A program made the translations under genes and the position numbers. Shown in pieces: positions 32,224-42,073 of a stretch of 64,000 bases of DNA; the first letter of the stretch is position 1, and each line of letters starts with the position of its first letter. Source of the DNA: Lachnospiraceae bacterium (GTDB taxonomy: Bacteria; Bacillota; Clostridia; Lachnospirales; Lachnospiraceae); the NCBI GenBank assembly GCA_021199655.1, contig JAJQHQ010000095.1, forward strand, positions 79,591-143,590, read 5' to 3'. Under the pieces are notes generated by a model. That model ran no database searches, had not been told where the DNA came from, and saw only the letters and a list, made by a program, of their open reading frames with translations.

Positions 32224-35200
32224 ATGCTTGACTTTGTTAGCGTAAAAATTAAGTCTCCGAAACAGGGAATCATCGAGGTCTCACCGGCATTTAAGACTTA
32301 TGGCAAAAAGAAATCTGAAGACCTCATGATACGAGGCGGAGATTTCTATGCTGTCTGGGTCGAGGACGATCAGAGATGGTCCGTTGATGAAGAGGATGCA
32401 TTGAGGCAAATAGATATTGCCGTGCGGGATAAAGCTGAAGAGCTGCGGTCAACTCATCCGGAAGACCTCATCAAGCCATTATATTTGTGGGATGCGGATT
32501 CGGGACAGATTGACAAATGGCACAAATATTGTCAGAAGCAACTGCGGGACAATTATCATCAGTTAGACGAGAGACTTATATTCTCCAACACTGATGTGAA
32601 GAAAGAGGACTACGCAAGTCACCGGTTGAATTATCCGCTGGAGGCTTGCGAGACTCCTTCATGGGACAAAATTATATCCACTCTGTACGAACCGGAAGAA
32701 CGGGAGAAAATCGAGTGGAGCATCGGAGCAATCGTAACCGGTGAGTCTAAGTTTCTGCAGAAGTTCATGGTGTTCTATGGTGGCGCAGGTACCGGTAAGT
32801 CCACCATTCTGAATATCATTCAGCAGTTGTTTGAGGGGTATTACTGCGTGTTCAATTCACAGGCACTCGGCTCTTCAAACGATGCTTTTGCTTTGGAGGC
32901 ATTTAAGACAAATCCGCTGGTTGCGATTGAGCACGATGGAAAATTATCACGGATTGAGAACAACACTCGGATTAACAGTCTGGTTTCTCATGAAGAAATG
33001 ACTGTAAACGAGAAATTCAGAAGCACTTATTCCACCCGGTTTAAGTGCTTTCTTTATATTGGTACGAATGAACCGGTTAAGATTACAGATGCCAAGTCTG
33101 GTCTTACAAGACGATTGATCGACGTCGAGCCATCCGGAAGAAAACTGCCAATTAAAGAGTACAACCGGCTGACAAAGCAGGTGAAGTTTGAACTGGGTGG
33201 AATCGCATGGAAATGCAAGGAATTATATTTGAGCGAACCGAATAGATACGACAACTACCAGCCAATCCGGATGATGAGTGTTACGAACGACTTCTTCAAC
33301 TATGTGGAGGAAATGTACTTCGACTTCAAGAAAGACGACGGAGTAACAATGAAATCCGCATGGGACAGCTATAAGAAATACTGTGATGAAGCTCGTGTGA
33401 ATTATCCGTTGACACAGCGGTTGTTCAGAGAGGAGTTGAAGTCTTATTTCAAACATTGGGACGACAGAAAAACTCTATCCGATGGAACAAGAGTCAGGAA
33501 CTACTACAGCGGTTTCAAGTACGAGATATTCGATGGGGGTCAATCCAGATCAGAAGAGATACCAGATGATAATGATACATGGATCGTTTTCGATAAGCAC
33601 GAATCAATTCTCGATGCTGCCTTGGTAGATTGCCCGGCACAGTATGCGAATGATGAAGAGAAACCGCGTCAAGGCTGGGACTTCGTTAAGACAACTCTGA
33701 AAGACCTCGATACGAGTAAGACACATTATATTCGGCCGCCAATAACGCACATCGTAGCTGACTTTGACATTCCGGATGACGAGGGAAACAAATGTCTCGA
33801 ACGGAACATCGAAGCAGCAAAACATTGGCCAGCAACATACGCAGAACTGAGCAAGAGCGGACAGGGAATTCACCTGCATTATATTTACAACGGAGATGCT
33901 TCTAAGCTCAGTCTGGTGTATGACGACCACATTGAGATAAAGGTCTTTACAGGTAAGAGTTCGTTGAGGAGGAAGCTGACTCTCTGTAATGACCTGCCAA
34001 TAGCAACTATAAGTTCGGGATTACCATTGAAAGGGGGCAAAGACGTGGTAGATTTCGAGGGAATAAAGAATGAGAAAGCCCTGAGGACGCTGATCAAAAA
34101 AAACCTGAATAAAGAGTATCAGAGCAGTACCAAGTGCAGCATTGACTTTATATTCAAGGATCTGGAGAATGCGTACAACAGCGGCATGAAGTACGATGTT
34201 AGCGACATGGAGGAGGCAATTATATCCTTTGCAGCTAACAGCACCAATCAGGCAGAGTATTGCATGAATAAAGTCTGCGACATGCACTTCCGATCTGATG
34301 AACCAGTTGATGAGGTAGAATCCGAGGAAGACAAGATAGTTATATTTGACTGTGAGGTCTTCCCGAATCTGTTTCTCATTAACTGGAAGTTCTTGGGCGA
34401 GAACGAGAAGGTTATGCGGATGATTAACCCATCACCTGATGAGGTACGAAAGCTGTTTAAGTACAAGCTGGTTGGCTTCAATAACAAACGGTACGATAAC
34501 CACATGCTGTACGCAAGAGGCGAGCTGGGGTACAACAACGAGCAATTATATCGCCTCTCTCAGGCAATCGTGAGCACCAAGAAAGGTGAGCAGGGTCCGT
34601 TCTTTGGCAGTGCATGGAATCTGAGCTATACGGATGTCTATGATTTCTGCTCGAAGAAACAGAGTTTGAAGAAATGGGAGATTGAGCTGGGTATTCACCA
34701 TCAGGAGCTCGGTTTGCCATGGGATCAGCCTGTTCCGGAAGAAATGTGGACTAAAGTTGCCGAGTATTGCGATAACGATGTTCTTGCAACTGAGGCGGTG
34801 TTTAATGAGCGGAAAGGTGATTTTCAGGCGAGAGAGATTCTGGCTGAGATTACTGGCATGAGCCTTAACAGCAGCACCAATCAGCTCTCTCAGGCATTTG
34901 TGTTTGAGGGCAATAAGAAACCGCAGAATCAGTTCAACTATCGTGATTTGGATGGACCATTATATCCGCTGGATGACAGTGATGTTGGACTAATATATGC
35001 ATTATACGGTAAAGATTATCCGTTCAGAGTATTTGACGCGGAAGGAAACCCGACATATCAGGACTGGAATCCGGATGTGCCATTGCCTGAGGGTTGGAGC
35101 GTATTACCGTTCTTCCCGGGTTATACATACGATAAAGGCAAGTCAACATATTTGGGACAGGAGATCGGTGAAGGTGGACGAGTCTATGGTCAACGTTTAA

Positions 35201-35433
35201 TTATACCGACGGTGATGACGATCGAGAAGAACCGACATTTGCAGCATCTATGGTCAAGCTTATGTACAATATTGACACAACCGAAGAGCACTCGCCTGAC
35301 GTATCGTTGGCAGAGTATATTGGTCGGGAACATCCGGTCAGCTATTATGGAACTCAGAAAGGAGAAACTGCCAATTGGTCGTGCGAGATTGATCGAGAAG
35401 ACACAGATACTCTTTATGCTCTTCGGCGATTAG
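32224..35433 (+). CDS. Helicase-primase-exonuclease replication protein, truncated polymerase fused out of frame
   Basis: 1069 codons. The SF3 helicase has Walker A GGAGTGKS (186-193), a Walker B-like VAIEHD and motif C in LYIGTNEP. A primase-polymerase-like part follows, with a DxD at 513-515 (VADFDIPDD), then SGQGIHLHYIY and EIKVFTGKSSLRRKL. The DEDDy exonuclease of a phage DNA polymerase has D709/E711, a TDVYDF motif and YCDNDVLATE. At about residue 988 (FFPGYTYDKGKSTYLGQE, then IGEGGRVYG) family proteins continue into the polymerase palm. Here the frame runs into unrelated sequence, the wrong frame of a tail gene, for about 80 codons. It is probably non-functional as a polymerase. Confidence 0.85.
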   Translation: MLDFVSVKIKSPKQGIIEVSPAFKTYGKKKSEDLMIRGGDFYAVWVEDDQRWSVDEEDALRQIDIAVRDKAEELRSTHPEDLIKPLYLWDADSGQIDKWHKYCQKQLRDNYHQLDERLIFSNTDVKKEDYASHRLNYPLEACETPSWDKIISTLYEPEEREKIEWSIGAIVTGESKFLQKFMVFYGGAGTGKSTILNIIQQLFEGYYCVFNSQALGSSNDAFALEAFKTNPLVAIEHDGKLSRIENNTRINSLVSHEEMTVNEKFRSTYSTRFKCFLYIGTNEPVKITDAKSGLTRRLIDVEPSGRKLPIKEYNRLTKQVKFELGGIAWKCKELYLSEPNRYDNYQPIRMMSVTNDFFNYVEEMYFDFKKDDGVTMKSAWDSYKKYCDEARVNYPLTQRLFREELKSYFKHWDDRKTLSDGTRVRNYYSGFKYEIFDGGQSRSEEIPDDNDTWIVFDKHESILDAALVDCPAQYANDEEKPRQGWDFVKTTLKDLDTSKTHYIRPPITHIVADFDIPDDEGNKCLERNIEAAKHWPATYAELSKSGQGIHLHYIYNGDASKLSLVYDDHIEIKVFTGKSSLRRKLTLCNDLPIATISSGLPLKGGKDVVDFEGIKNEKALRTLIKKNLNKEYQSSTKCSIDFIFKDLENAYNSGMKYDVSDMEEAIISFAANSTNQAEYCMNKVCDMHFRSDEPVDEVESEEDKIVIFDCEVFPNLFLINWKFLGENEKVMRMINPSPDEVRKLFKYKLVGFNNKRYDNHMLYARGELGYNNEQLYRLSQAIVSTKKGEQGPFFGSAWNLSYTDVYDFCSKKQSLKKWEIELGIHHQELGLPWDQPVPEEMWTKVAEYCDNDVLATEAVFNERKGDFQAREILAEITGMSLNSSTNQLSQAFVFEGNKKPQNQFNYRDLDGPLYPLDDSDVGLIYALYGKDYPFRVFDAEGNPTYQDWNPDVPLPEGWSVLPFFPGYTYDKGKSTYLGQEIGEGGRVYGQRLIIPTVMTIEKNRHLQHLWSSLCTILTQPKSTRLTYRWQSILVGNIRSAIMELRKEKLPIGRARLIEKTQILFMLFGD
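35186..35205. other. Deletion junction between replication and tail modules
   Basis: Sequence to the left is phage polymerase (EGGRVYG); to the right it is a tail gene in another frame. Everything normally between these modules is absent. Confidence 0.7.
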
Positions 35434-35576
35434 CTGCCTATCAAGGTGATGTGTATGTTCGAAATCCTTCCGGTGTAGGTTATTGGGCTCAGGTTACCGT
35501 GTCTATATCGGACACTCATTGTGAGGTGGTGTTGCCCATATCGTTCGCTATTACACGAGTAGAAGGAGGTAAGTAA
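35203..35576 (+). pseudogene. Distal tail protein, C-terminal remnant
   Basis: The frame open from about 35170 encodes a tail-type ending (VSLAEYIGREHPVSYYGTQK, later TDTLYALRRLAAYQGDVYVR and ending ITRVEGGK). The first usable ATG is at 35250, without a clear ribosome site. It directly precedes the tail hub gene, where a full distal-tail gene is expected. The N-terminal part is missing through the deletion that joined it to the replication gene. Confidence 0.75.
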
Positions 35577-35577
35577 C

Positions 35578-36639
35578 ATGGCTATAGACTGGACTGCCTC
35601 TATGCAGCAGACTTTTGAGTTTTACACAGTTGATCCAAATACATGGAAAGACGTTGATGCTGTAACCAACATTTCCAGTTGCACGGTTGACCGTGATTCT
35701 TCTCAGGAAACCCGTGGAAGTGCAACGATAGACGCAGAAGAGTCAATGGACGAATGTTATCTGCGCGTATACCTTATTGCAATTCAAAATGACTATACTT
35801 ACCGGGTTCCGTTAGGTACTTACCTTATTCAGACCCCGGGTATTAGTTTCGATGGTAAGAGCCAGACAGTGTCTATTGACGCTTATACTCCTCTGATGGA
35901 GCTGAAAGAGAATCTTCCGCCCATTGGTTATACAATTTTCAAAGGCGAAGCAATCATGAGTCTGGCAGTTTCGCTTACCCGTGAACATTTGAGAGCACCT
36001 GTGGTACCTGCAACAGATACCGAGGTGCTTTCTGATGATTTTGTGGCGAATACATCGGACACATGGTTGTCGTTCTTGTCCGACCTGATTGAGAATGCAG
36101 ACTATTCATATGACCTAGATGAACTTGGAAGAATTCTTTTCGCTCCGGATCAGGATATTGCTTCTATGCAACCAGTGTGGACGTACACGGATGATAACAG
36201 CTCTATTCTTTACCCAGATGTGGAAGACGAACGAGACTTATATGGGATCCCCAATGTGGTTGAAGTTGTGTATTCGACAGATACTGGGTATCTGTATTCG
36301 AAGATTGTAAACGATGACCCAAGCAGTCCAATTTCAACAGTTACTCGTGGTCGGGAGATTGTCTACAGAGATAGCAATCCAAGTATTTCTGGTGAACCTA
36401 CGCAAGGAGTTCTGGACGATTACGCTACGAATTTGTTAAAAGAACTATCTTGCTTGGAGCACACACTTACCTATAAGCACGGCTATTGTGGGGTAAGGGT
36501 TGGTGACTGTGTAGAGCTTAACTATGAGAGAGCCGGACTTAGCCATGTTAAGGCAAAAGTTACGGCTCAATCTATTTCTTGCGAAACTGGATGCCCGGTA
36601 GAGGAGACTGCTGTTTATACAACAAAACTGTGGAGGTGA
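35578..36639 (+). CDS. Phage tail hub/baseplate protein (DUF5048-like)
   Basis: 353 aa beginning MAIDWTASMQQTFEFYTVDP, with DRDSSQETRGSATIDAEESM and later DYATNLLKELSCLEHTLTYK. It matches the XkdQ/gp44-like or DUF5048 tail hub found between the distal tail and fibre genes of siphophages. The start follows AGGAGGTAAGTAAC. It appears intact and is followed 6 nt later by the tail fibre, so it is the first complete gene of the surviving tail module. Confidence 0.8.
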   Translation: MAIDWTASMQQTFEFYTVDPNTWKDVDAVTNISSCTVDRDSSQETRGSATIDAEESMDECYLRVYLIAIQNDYTYRVPLGTYLIQTPGISFDGKSQTVSIDAYTPLMELKENLPPIGYTIFKGEAIMSLAVSLTREHLRAPVVPATDTEVLSDDFVANTSDTWLSFLSDLIENADYSYDLDELGRILFAPDQDIASMQPVWTYTDDNSSILYPDVEDERDLYGIPNVVEVVYSTDTGYLYSKIVNDDPSSPISTVTRGREIVYRDSNPSISGEPTQGVLDDYATNLLKELSCLEHTLTYKHGYCGVRVGDCVELNYERAGLSHVKAKVTAQSISCETGCPVEETAVYTTKLWR

Positions 36640-36645
36640 TGCCGT

Positions 36646-39600
36646 ATGGAGTTGTCGAGTTCTCTTCTGAAAAGTTTTGCTGCAGCGACGAACGACGCCG
36701 AAACAACTACAAGTTCTGTTGGTACTGCATACGGTACGGTAATAGTTAGTGATGGAAAAACCTATGTGCTGTTAGATGGTGCTACAAGTTTAACTGGTGT
36801 CGTATATGCATCAGACGTAAAAGATGGCGACAGAGTAATTGTTACAATCGAAAACCACACGGCAACAATTACCAGCAATTTAACAACACCGGCATCAGGT
36901 TATACGGCTAAGGATACAGAAGATGCTATATATGCTGCCTATGCCGAAATTGATACCATAGTGGCAAACTCGATAACGACCGAGTATTTAAAAGCCAATT
37001 ATATCACAGCAGATGAGATTGAGGCCAACTATATCACCACTAAGATGCTCGAAGCGGATTATATTACTGCGGGTGAGATTGAAGCCAAGTACGTTACCAC
37101 TGAAGACCTGTATGCGAATTACGCGTCTATCGAGTATTTGGAATCATACTACATTAGTACGACTGAACTTAAAGCTTCATACGCCACGATTGATTTGTTG
37201 AATGTCTCAACGGAATCGGTTGAAACTTTATTTGTGAATACTGGTTTGCTGACAAGTGCTACAATTGTTAATGGCTACATTACGGGTGAACTAAACGGTG
37301 TAACAATGAGTGCTTCGGATTTGACTGCAGGAGTGATTGACGCAGGTACAATCGAGGTGGTCAATCTGAACTGTGCAAATCTGACGGTTGGCACAATCAA
37401 CGGTACCCAGATTGCTTCCGGAACGATTACTCTAGAGAATCTGGCGTCTGAGGTAACCGAGGAGATTGAGGAAGCTCTTACTCAAGCAGGTCTTGCGTAT
37501 GATGAGGCTACTGATGCGTATACCATTGCCTCTGGTAAGAATACTGCTTACTATCAGAGCACAGAACCAACTGGCGGAGATTACAGCGTAAATGACATTT
37601 GGTATGATACATCCAGTGACTATGCTATGTATTACTGGAATGGGTCAAAATGGGTTGCTGCGACGTTCGGAATGGATGCTTTATCGTCAGATGTACAGGC
37701 AAATATTTCGGAGGCATTGGAAAGCGCTGGAGCTGCTTATGACACCGCTACGGACGCTTATACCATGGCTTCCGGAAAGAACACAATTTATTACTCAGAT
37801 ACAGCTCCGGGGGATGGGTATGTTCTTGATGAATCTGGAGACAAGGTTCTGGATGAGGACGGAGAGGCTATTGTTGATGTCGGTAGTCTTCAGGTGAACG
37901 ATGTCTGGTACGATACCAGTAATGGGTTCTTGATGTACTACTGGGATGGTACTGAATGGGTTCAGGCTGCTTTAGGCTCCGGTGCTTTGGATGATGAAAT
38001 TACTTCCAACATAAATGAAGCCTTAACCACAGCAGGCGCTGCTTATGACGAAGCCGCAAACGCTTATTCTGTGGCATCTGGAAAGAATACCATATATTAC
38101 TCGGCTACAACCCCATCCGGATCAAGTTATACTATCAATGACATTTGGTACGACGTTTCGAACGGATTTCTGATGTACTACTGGGATGGCAGCAGTTGGG
38201 TAAAGGCGTCCCTTGGTTCCGGTGCTTTGGATGATGAAATCGCAGCGGATATAGCAGAGGCTTTGGAAACTGCAGGTGCCGCTTATGACGAAGCTACAAA
38301 CGCTTATTCTTTGGCTGCTGGAAAGAACACCATATATTACTCAGATACTTGCCCTTCTGGATCAGACTTTGAGGCAAACGACATCTGGTACGATACCTCG
38401 AATGGGTTCCTGATGTATTATTGGAATGGGACAGAGTGGATATCTGCAGTTTTTGGGTATGGAGCTTTAACTTCGGATATTTCAACTGCAATTGCAGAAG
38501 CTTTGGAAACAGCTGGTTTAGCATGGGATGAGGCTACTGGTGCTTATACGATTGCAGCTGGCAAGACTACCGCTTATTATCAGGACGAAATGCCTTCTGA
38601 CGATCAGATCATGGATGAGTCCGGAGAAATTATATTAGACGAATCTGGCGATCCGATTTATTGTGTGGAGGACGATGTCTACACAGTCAACGATATTTGG
38701 TATGATACAGATGATGATAATACTATGTATCATTGGGATGGTACTCAGTGGGTTCAAGGGCAATATGGAACTGCGGCTATCAGCGATGGAGCTATAACTG
38801 CTGATAAGATTGTTGCCGGAGCTATAGTTGCTGGAAAAATTGCAACCGGTGCTGTTACTGCAGACACGATAGCGGCTAATGCCATTACTGGTGATAAGAT
38901 AGCGGCAAATACTATAACGGGCGATAACATTGTAGCTAGTACAATTACAGGCAGCCTGATAGCAGCCAACACCATCACAGCTTCTAATATCGCAGCAGGA
39001 ACTATAACGGCTGATGAGATAGCTTCTGGTACGATAACTGCAAGTAACATTAAATCAGGAACCATAACAGGTACTTTAATAGCATCTAACACCATCACAG
39101 CTTCTAATATCGCGGCAGGGACTATAACAGCTGACGAGATAGCTTCTGGTGCGATTACTGCAAGTAACATTAAATCAGGAACCATAACAGGTACTTTAAT
39201 AGCGTCTAACACCATTACAGCTTCTAATATCGCAGCAGGAACTATAACAGCTGACGAGATAGCTTCTGGTACGATTACAGGCGATTTGATTGCCGCAGAT
39301 ACAATAACTGGTAACAATATAGCAGCTGAGACAATAACTGGTGATAACATAGCTGCAACTACAATCACTGGTGGAAAACTTGTTGCTGGTACGATCACCG
39401 CTACTCAGATTGCTGCTTACACGATCACGTCGGATAATATCCGGGCCGGGTCAATTGTAGGTTCGAGCATAGCAGCGGAGACTATAACTGGTGACAACAT
39501 TGCCGCAGGAACAATAACTGGTGACTTGATTGCAGCTGGCACTGTTAGTACAGATAAGCTTATGGTTGGCAGCGGAGGAAACCTGTATTCTAACTATGAC

Positions 39601-41367
39601 ACATTTGAGCAGGTGACTGATGAAACACTGTACTATGGTCAATGGAACATTGATACGGACGAAACCTGTGTCACAACCGACACTGCTTGGACTGGGTCAA
39701 AATGCCTGAAATTGGTAGGTACTGGAAATGCATACCTTTACCTTGGATGCGAGTCAAATAACTATGGAACTGTGTCAGTAACTTCTGGTAAATACTATAG
39801 AGTTTCAGCATATGTTAAATGTAGTTCTGAGTCTACTGTTTACATCAGAGTTATAGGGCATACGTCTGCAACAGCAATGACAACAACGATTCTAAAATCT
39901 TTCATAGCTACAGCAGGAACCAGCTGGACCAGAGTTGAAGGTACTTATCAGGCAAGCAGCAGTTACCCGTATATTTCCATTCGTGTAGATGTCTACGGAA
40001 CTGCTTCCGGTGGTATTACAGATACTGATGGTGATTATATTACAGATACAAGTGGAAATACTATTCAGGATGAAAGTGGGTCAACTAATACGTCAGCAAC
40101 TGTTACTGCGTACTTCGATGGCTTTATGATTGAAGAAGTGGATAATGAGTCTCAGACAGCAAGTCCATTTAAAGCTGCCGGTTCAACGCTCATTAATGGT
40201 GGCAACATTATTACTCATACTATTACAGCCACACAGATTGCTGCAAGCACAATAACTGCAAATGAGATTGATGTCACAAATTTATTTGCTCAAGAGATTA
40301 CTGCTACAGGATCAATTACTGGCTTAAAGTTATACAGTACGTATATTGAAACCACATCTGGCGGAAAGATTGGTGGGTGGAACATTGGCTCGAATTCCAT
40401 TTACAGACAGGGTGATAGTAATATTTGTTACTTGTCAGGCTCAGGAAGCTTAACTGATAACTTTATTGTAGTTACAGATACAGATGGTATTGCGTATTAT
40501 GCATTGTACCAAAGTGGAGCATTTCAGTGTGTGTCAGGATACGCCACAACCGGATTTTATGTTATCGAGGATGACAATACTTATATCGGTTTATGGCAGG
40601 ATTCTGAAGGCGGAAATATAGCATTAACTTCTTCGACTACGTATAATCGAACCTATCAGTGCGATGCTTACAATGGAAATTTACGTATTATCTCGTACGC
40701 TAAAGGAAGTTCCACAATTGACGGAACAGTTACCATTAGTACATCTGGAGGAATTACTACTACCGGAACAGCCGTCTTTGCAAGCAAGACTCAGGCAACA
40801 TCAAATGGGTTCATGCCAGTTACTGATGGTGGGGCTGTGCTTGGTTACAGTAGTTACAGATGGTCGACTATTTATGCGACAAATGCCACTGTCCAAACCT
40901 CGGATGCAAATGAGAAGACAAACATCGTTGACATTGATGAACGATATGAGCAGGTGTTCATGAAACTCCGTGGTGTAAATTACATGTGGAGTAATGATGA
41001 TCCGAATAACGCTCATGTACATGACAGAATCCATTGCGGCTTGGTGGCTCAAGAGGTTGAGGAAGCCTGCAAAGAAGTAGGTCTTGATAGTGTAACATTC
41101 GCGGTACTGTGTAAAGATACTTTAGATGAGCCGACATATGATGGCCGGACCGAACGTTATGGTTTGGCTTACAACGAGCTTCATGGTCTTGAGATTCACA
41201 TGATTCAGAAAAACGTATACGCTATCGAGAAACTTTCTGCAGATGCATTGCTTGTGGACACTAGACTAACCATTGCAGAAAGTGAGATTGTCGAACTTAA
41301 AGCTGAACTGGCAGAAGCAAAAGAAACAATCAAATCTCTTACGGAACAGTTACAGGCATCGGCATAA
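36646..41367 (+). CDS. Tail fibre/host-specificity protein with S74 chaperone domain
   Basis: 1573 aa. The N-terminal ~230 residues contain a repeating YITTKMLEADYITAGEIEAK pattern. About residues 275-710 hold five modules of some 90 residues built on NDIWYDTSNGFLMYYWDGTE and AGAAYDEATNAYS. Then about 25 beta-repeats of ten residues (ITASNIAAGT style) precede a carbohydrate-binding-like domain. The C-terminus is an S74 intramolecular chaperone with the Ser/Lys motif SDANEKTNI, GLVAQEVEEACKEVG and a terminal coiled coil that is cleaved off after trimerisation. It probably recognises host surface glycans. It is intact despite loss of the capsid genes. Confidence 0.88.
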   Translation: MELSSSLLKSFAAATNDAETTTSSVGTAYGTVIVSDGKTYVLLDGATSLTGVVYASDVKDGDRVIVTIENHTATITSNLTTPASGYTAKDTEDAIYAAYAEIDTIVANSITTEYLKANYITADEIEANYITTKMLEADYITAGEIEAKYVTTEDLYANYASIEYLESYYISTTELKASYATIDLLNVSTESVETLFVNTGLLTSATIVNGYITGELNGVTMSASDLTAGVIDAGTIEVVNLNCANLTVGTINGTQIASGTITLENLASEVTEEIEEALTQAGLAYDEATDAYTIASGKNTAYYQSTEPTGGDYSVNDIWYDTSSDYAMYYWNGSKWVAATFGMDALSSDVQANISEALESAGAAYDTATDAYTMASGKNTIYYSDTAPGDGYVLDESGDKVLDEDGEAIVDVGSLQVNDVWYDTSNGFLMYYWDGTEWVQAALGSGALDDEITSNINEALTTAGAAYDEAANAYSVASGKNTIYYSATTPSGSSYTINDIWYDVSNGFLMYYWDGSSWVKASLGSGALDDEIAADIAEALETAGAAYDEATNAYSLAAGKNTIYYSDTCPSGSDFEANDIWYDTSNGFLMYYWNGTEWISAVFGYGALTSDISTAIAEALETAGLAWDEATGAYTIAAGKTTAYYQDEMPSDDQIMDESGEIILDESGDPIYCVEDDVYTVNDIWYDTDDDNTMYHWDGTQWVQGQYGTAAISDGAITADKIVAGAIVAGKIATGAVTADTIAANAITGDKIAANTITGDNIVASTITGSLIAANTITASNIAAGTITADEIASGTITASNIKSGTITGTLIASNTITASNIAAGTITADEIASGAITASNIKSGTITGTLIASNTITASNIAAGTITADEIASGTITGDLIAADTITGNNIAAETITGDNIAATTITGGKLVAGTITATQIAAYTITSDNIRAGSIVGSSIAAETITGDNIAAGTITGDLIAAGTVSTDKLMVGSGGNLYSNYDTFEQVTDETLYYGQWNIDTDETCVTTDTAWTGSKCLKLVGTGNAYLYLGCESNNYGTVSVTSGKYYRVSAYVKCSSESTVYIRVIGHTSATAMTTTILKSFIATAGTSWTRVEGTYQASSSYPYISIRVDVYGTASGGITDTDGDYITDTSGNTIQDESGSTNTSATVTAYFDGFMIEEVDNESQTASPFKAAGSTLINGGNIITHTITATQIAASTITANEIDVTNLFAQEITATGSITGLKLYSTYIETTSGGKIGGWNIGSNSIYRQGDSNICYLSGSGSLTDNFIVVTDTDGIAYYALYQSGAFQCVSGYATTGFYVIEDDNTYIGLWQDSEGGNIALTSSTTYNRTYQCDAYNGNLRIISYAKGSSTIDGTVTISTSGGITTTGTAVFASKTQATSNGFMPVTDGGAVLGYSSYRWSTIYATNATVQTSDANEKTNIVDIDERYEQVFMKLRGVNYMWSNDDPNNAHVHDRIHCGLVAQEVEEACKEVGLDSVTFAVLCKDTLDEPTYDGRTERYGLAYNELHGLEIHMIQKNVYAIEKLSADALLVDTRLTIAESEIVELKAELAEAKETIKSLTEQLQASA
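38971..39287 (+). repeat. 120-bp tandem DNA repeat in the fibre gene
   Basis: Three near-identical units start at 38971, 39091 and 39211 (the third is partial), period exactly 120 bp or 40 codons. Differences are mostly silent. Copy-number change by recombination would stay in frame. Confidence 0.85.
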
Positions 41368-41412
41368 CGCTGGTGCCTATTATATTTTAAGCAAAGAAAG
41401 GAGGAGCACGCT

Positions 41413-41664
41413 ATGCTCACAGTAACAAAATCTATCACACTCACAGGTACCACCAAGATTGATGGTACGGTTGTCGAACGACACACGGCTACGATCAACA
41501 GCGACAATCCGGAACAGATGAACTTGAATATTGGAATCAAGGTCAACAAGACTCTTTCTGAAGCGAATCTGGAGACATGCCGGGCCGAGCGTAACGAGTT
41601 CGAGGATGCAGCCATTGCCCTTAAGAACGAACTTCTGGCAGCTAAGGAGGATGAAGCAGAATGA
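41413..41664 (+). CDS. Small tail-module protein
   Basis: 83 aa. A beta-rich N-terminus (MLTVTKSITLTGTTKIDGTV) and a helical acidic end. It is a conserved hypothetical in siphophage tail modules. The start follows AAAGGAGGAGC. The next gene overlaps its stop by 4 nt. Confidence 0.6.
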   Translation: MLTVTKSITLTGTTKIDGTVVERHTATINSDNPEQMNLNIGIKVNKTLSEANLETCRAERNEFEDAAIALKNELLAAKEDEAE

Positions 41665-42071
41665 AACTGACATTTTCCGAGTTGGTTAGGAACCACCAGT
41701 ATCTCATGGAAGTTGGGAATCTTGTTCTTCCCCGAAAAATCACAGTTGCTATTCATCGGAACCTGGCTCTGTTCGAGAAGGAAATCGAGACCATGAACAA
41801 GCAGCGACTGGATGTTGTTAACCGATATGCTCTCAAGGATGAGAAAGGAAACCCGGTTATTAGGGATAAGCAGTATTGCTTTGCTTCAGATGAAGACAAG
41901 GAAGCTTATCTGACCGAGCAGCACGATATCGACGAGACTGAGTTTGATCTCAACATTGCCACTTTCGATGAGTCTGAGTTTGACCGGTGTGAAGAGGTAG
42001 AACGCTACGACATTCCTACGGCTGTTCAGGAGATGAAGCTCGACTGGATGACGAGGAAGAAGGGAGAATAA
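41661..42071 (+). CDS. DUF1617-like phage protein
   Basis: 136-aa helical protein: MKLTFSELVRNHQYLMEVGN, then PRKITVAIHRNLALFEKEIE. It resembles DUF1617 tail-module proteins of unknown role. The ATG overlaps the previous stop (ATGA), so it is coupled. Confidence 0.6.
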   Translation: MKLTFSELVRNHQYLMEVGNLVLPRKITVAIHRNLALFEKEIETMNKQRLDVVNRYALKDEKGNPVIRDKQYCFASDEDKEAYLTEQHDIDETEFDLNIATFDESEFDRCEEVERYDIPTAVQEMKLDWMTRKKGE

Positions 42072-42073
42072 TA

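Noticed and set aside
21700..35100. TTATAT sites read as -10 boxes of many internal promoters
   Set aside because: Most lie within genes without any -35 at 16-18 nt, and the extended context does not match TATAAT; the real promoters found have different sequences.
32224..35433. The 1069-codon ORF as an intact novel fusion protein
   Set aside because: The last ~80 codons overlap a tail gene in a different frame and have no domain character, so the end is a deletion artefact, not a designed fusion.
38754..39398. 214-codon antisense ORF opposite the fibre repeats
   Set aside because: It is the repeat region read backwards (VIVPAAI-type repeats) and has no ribosome site.
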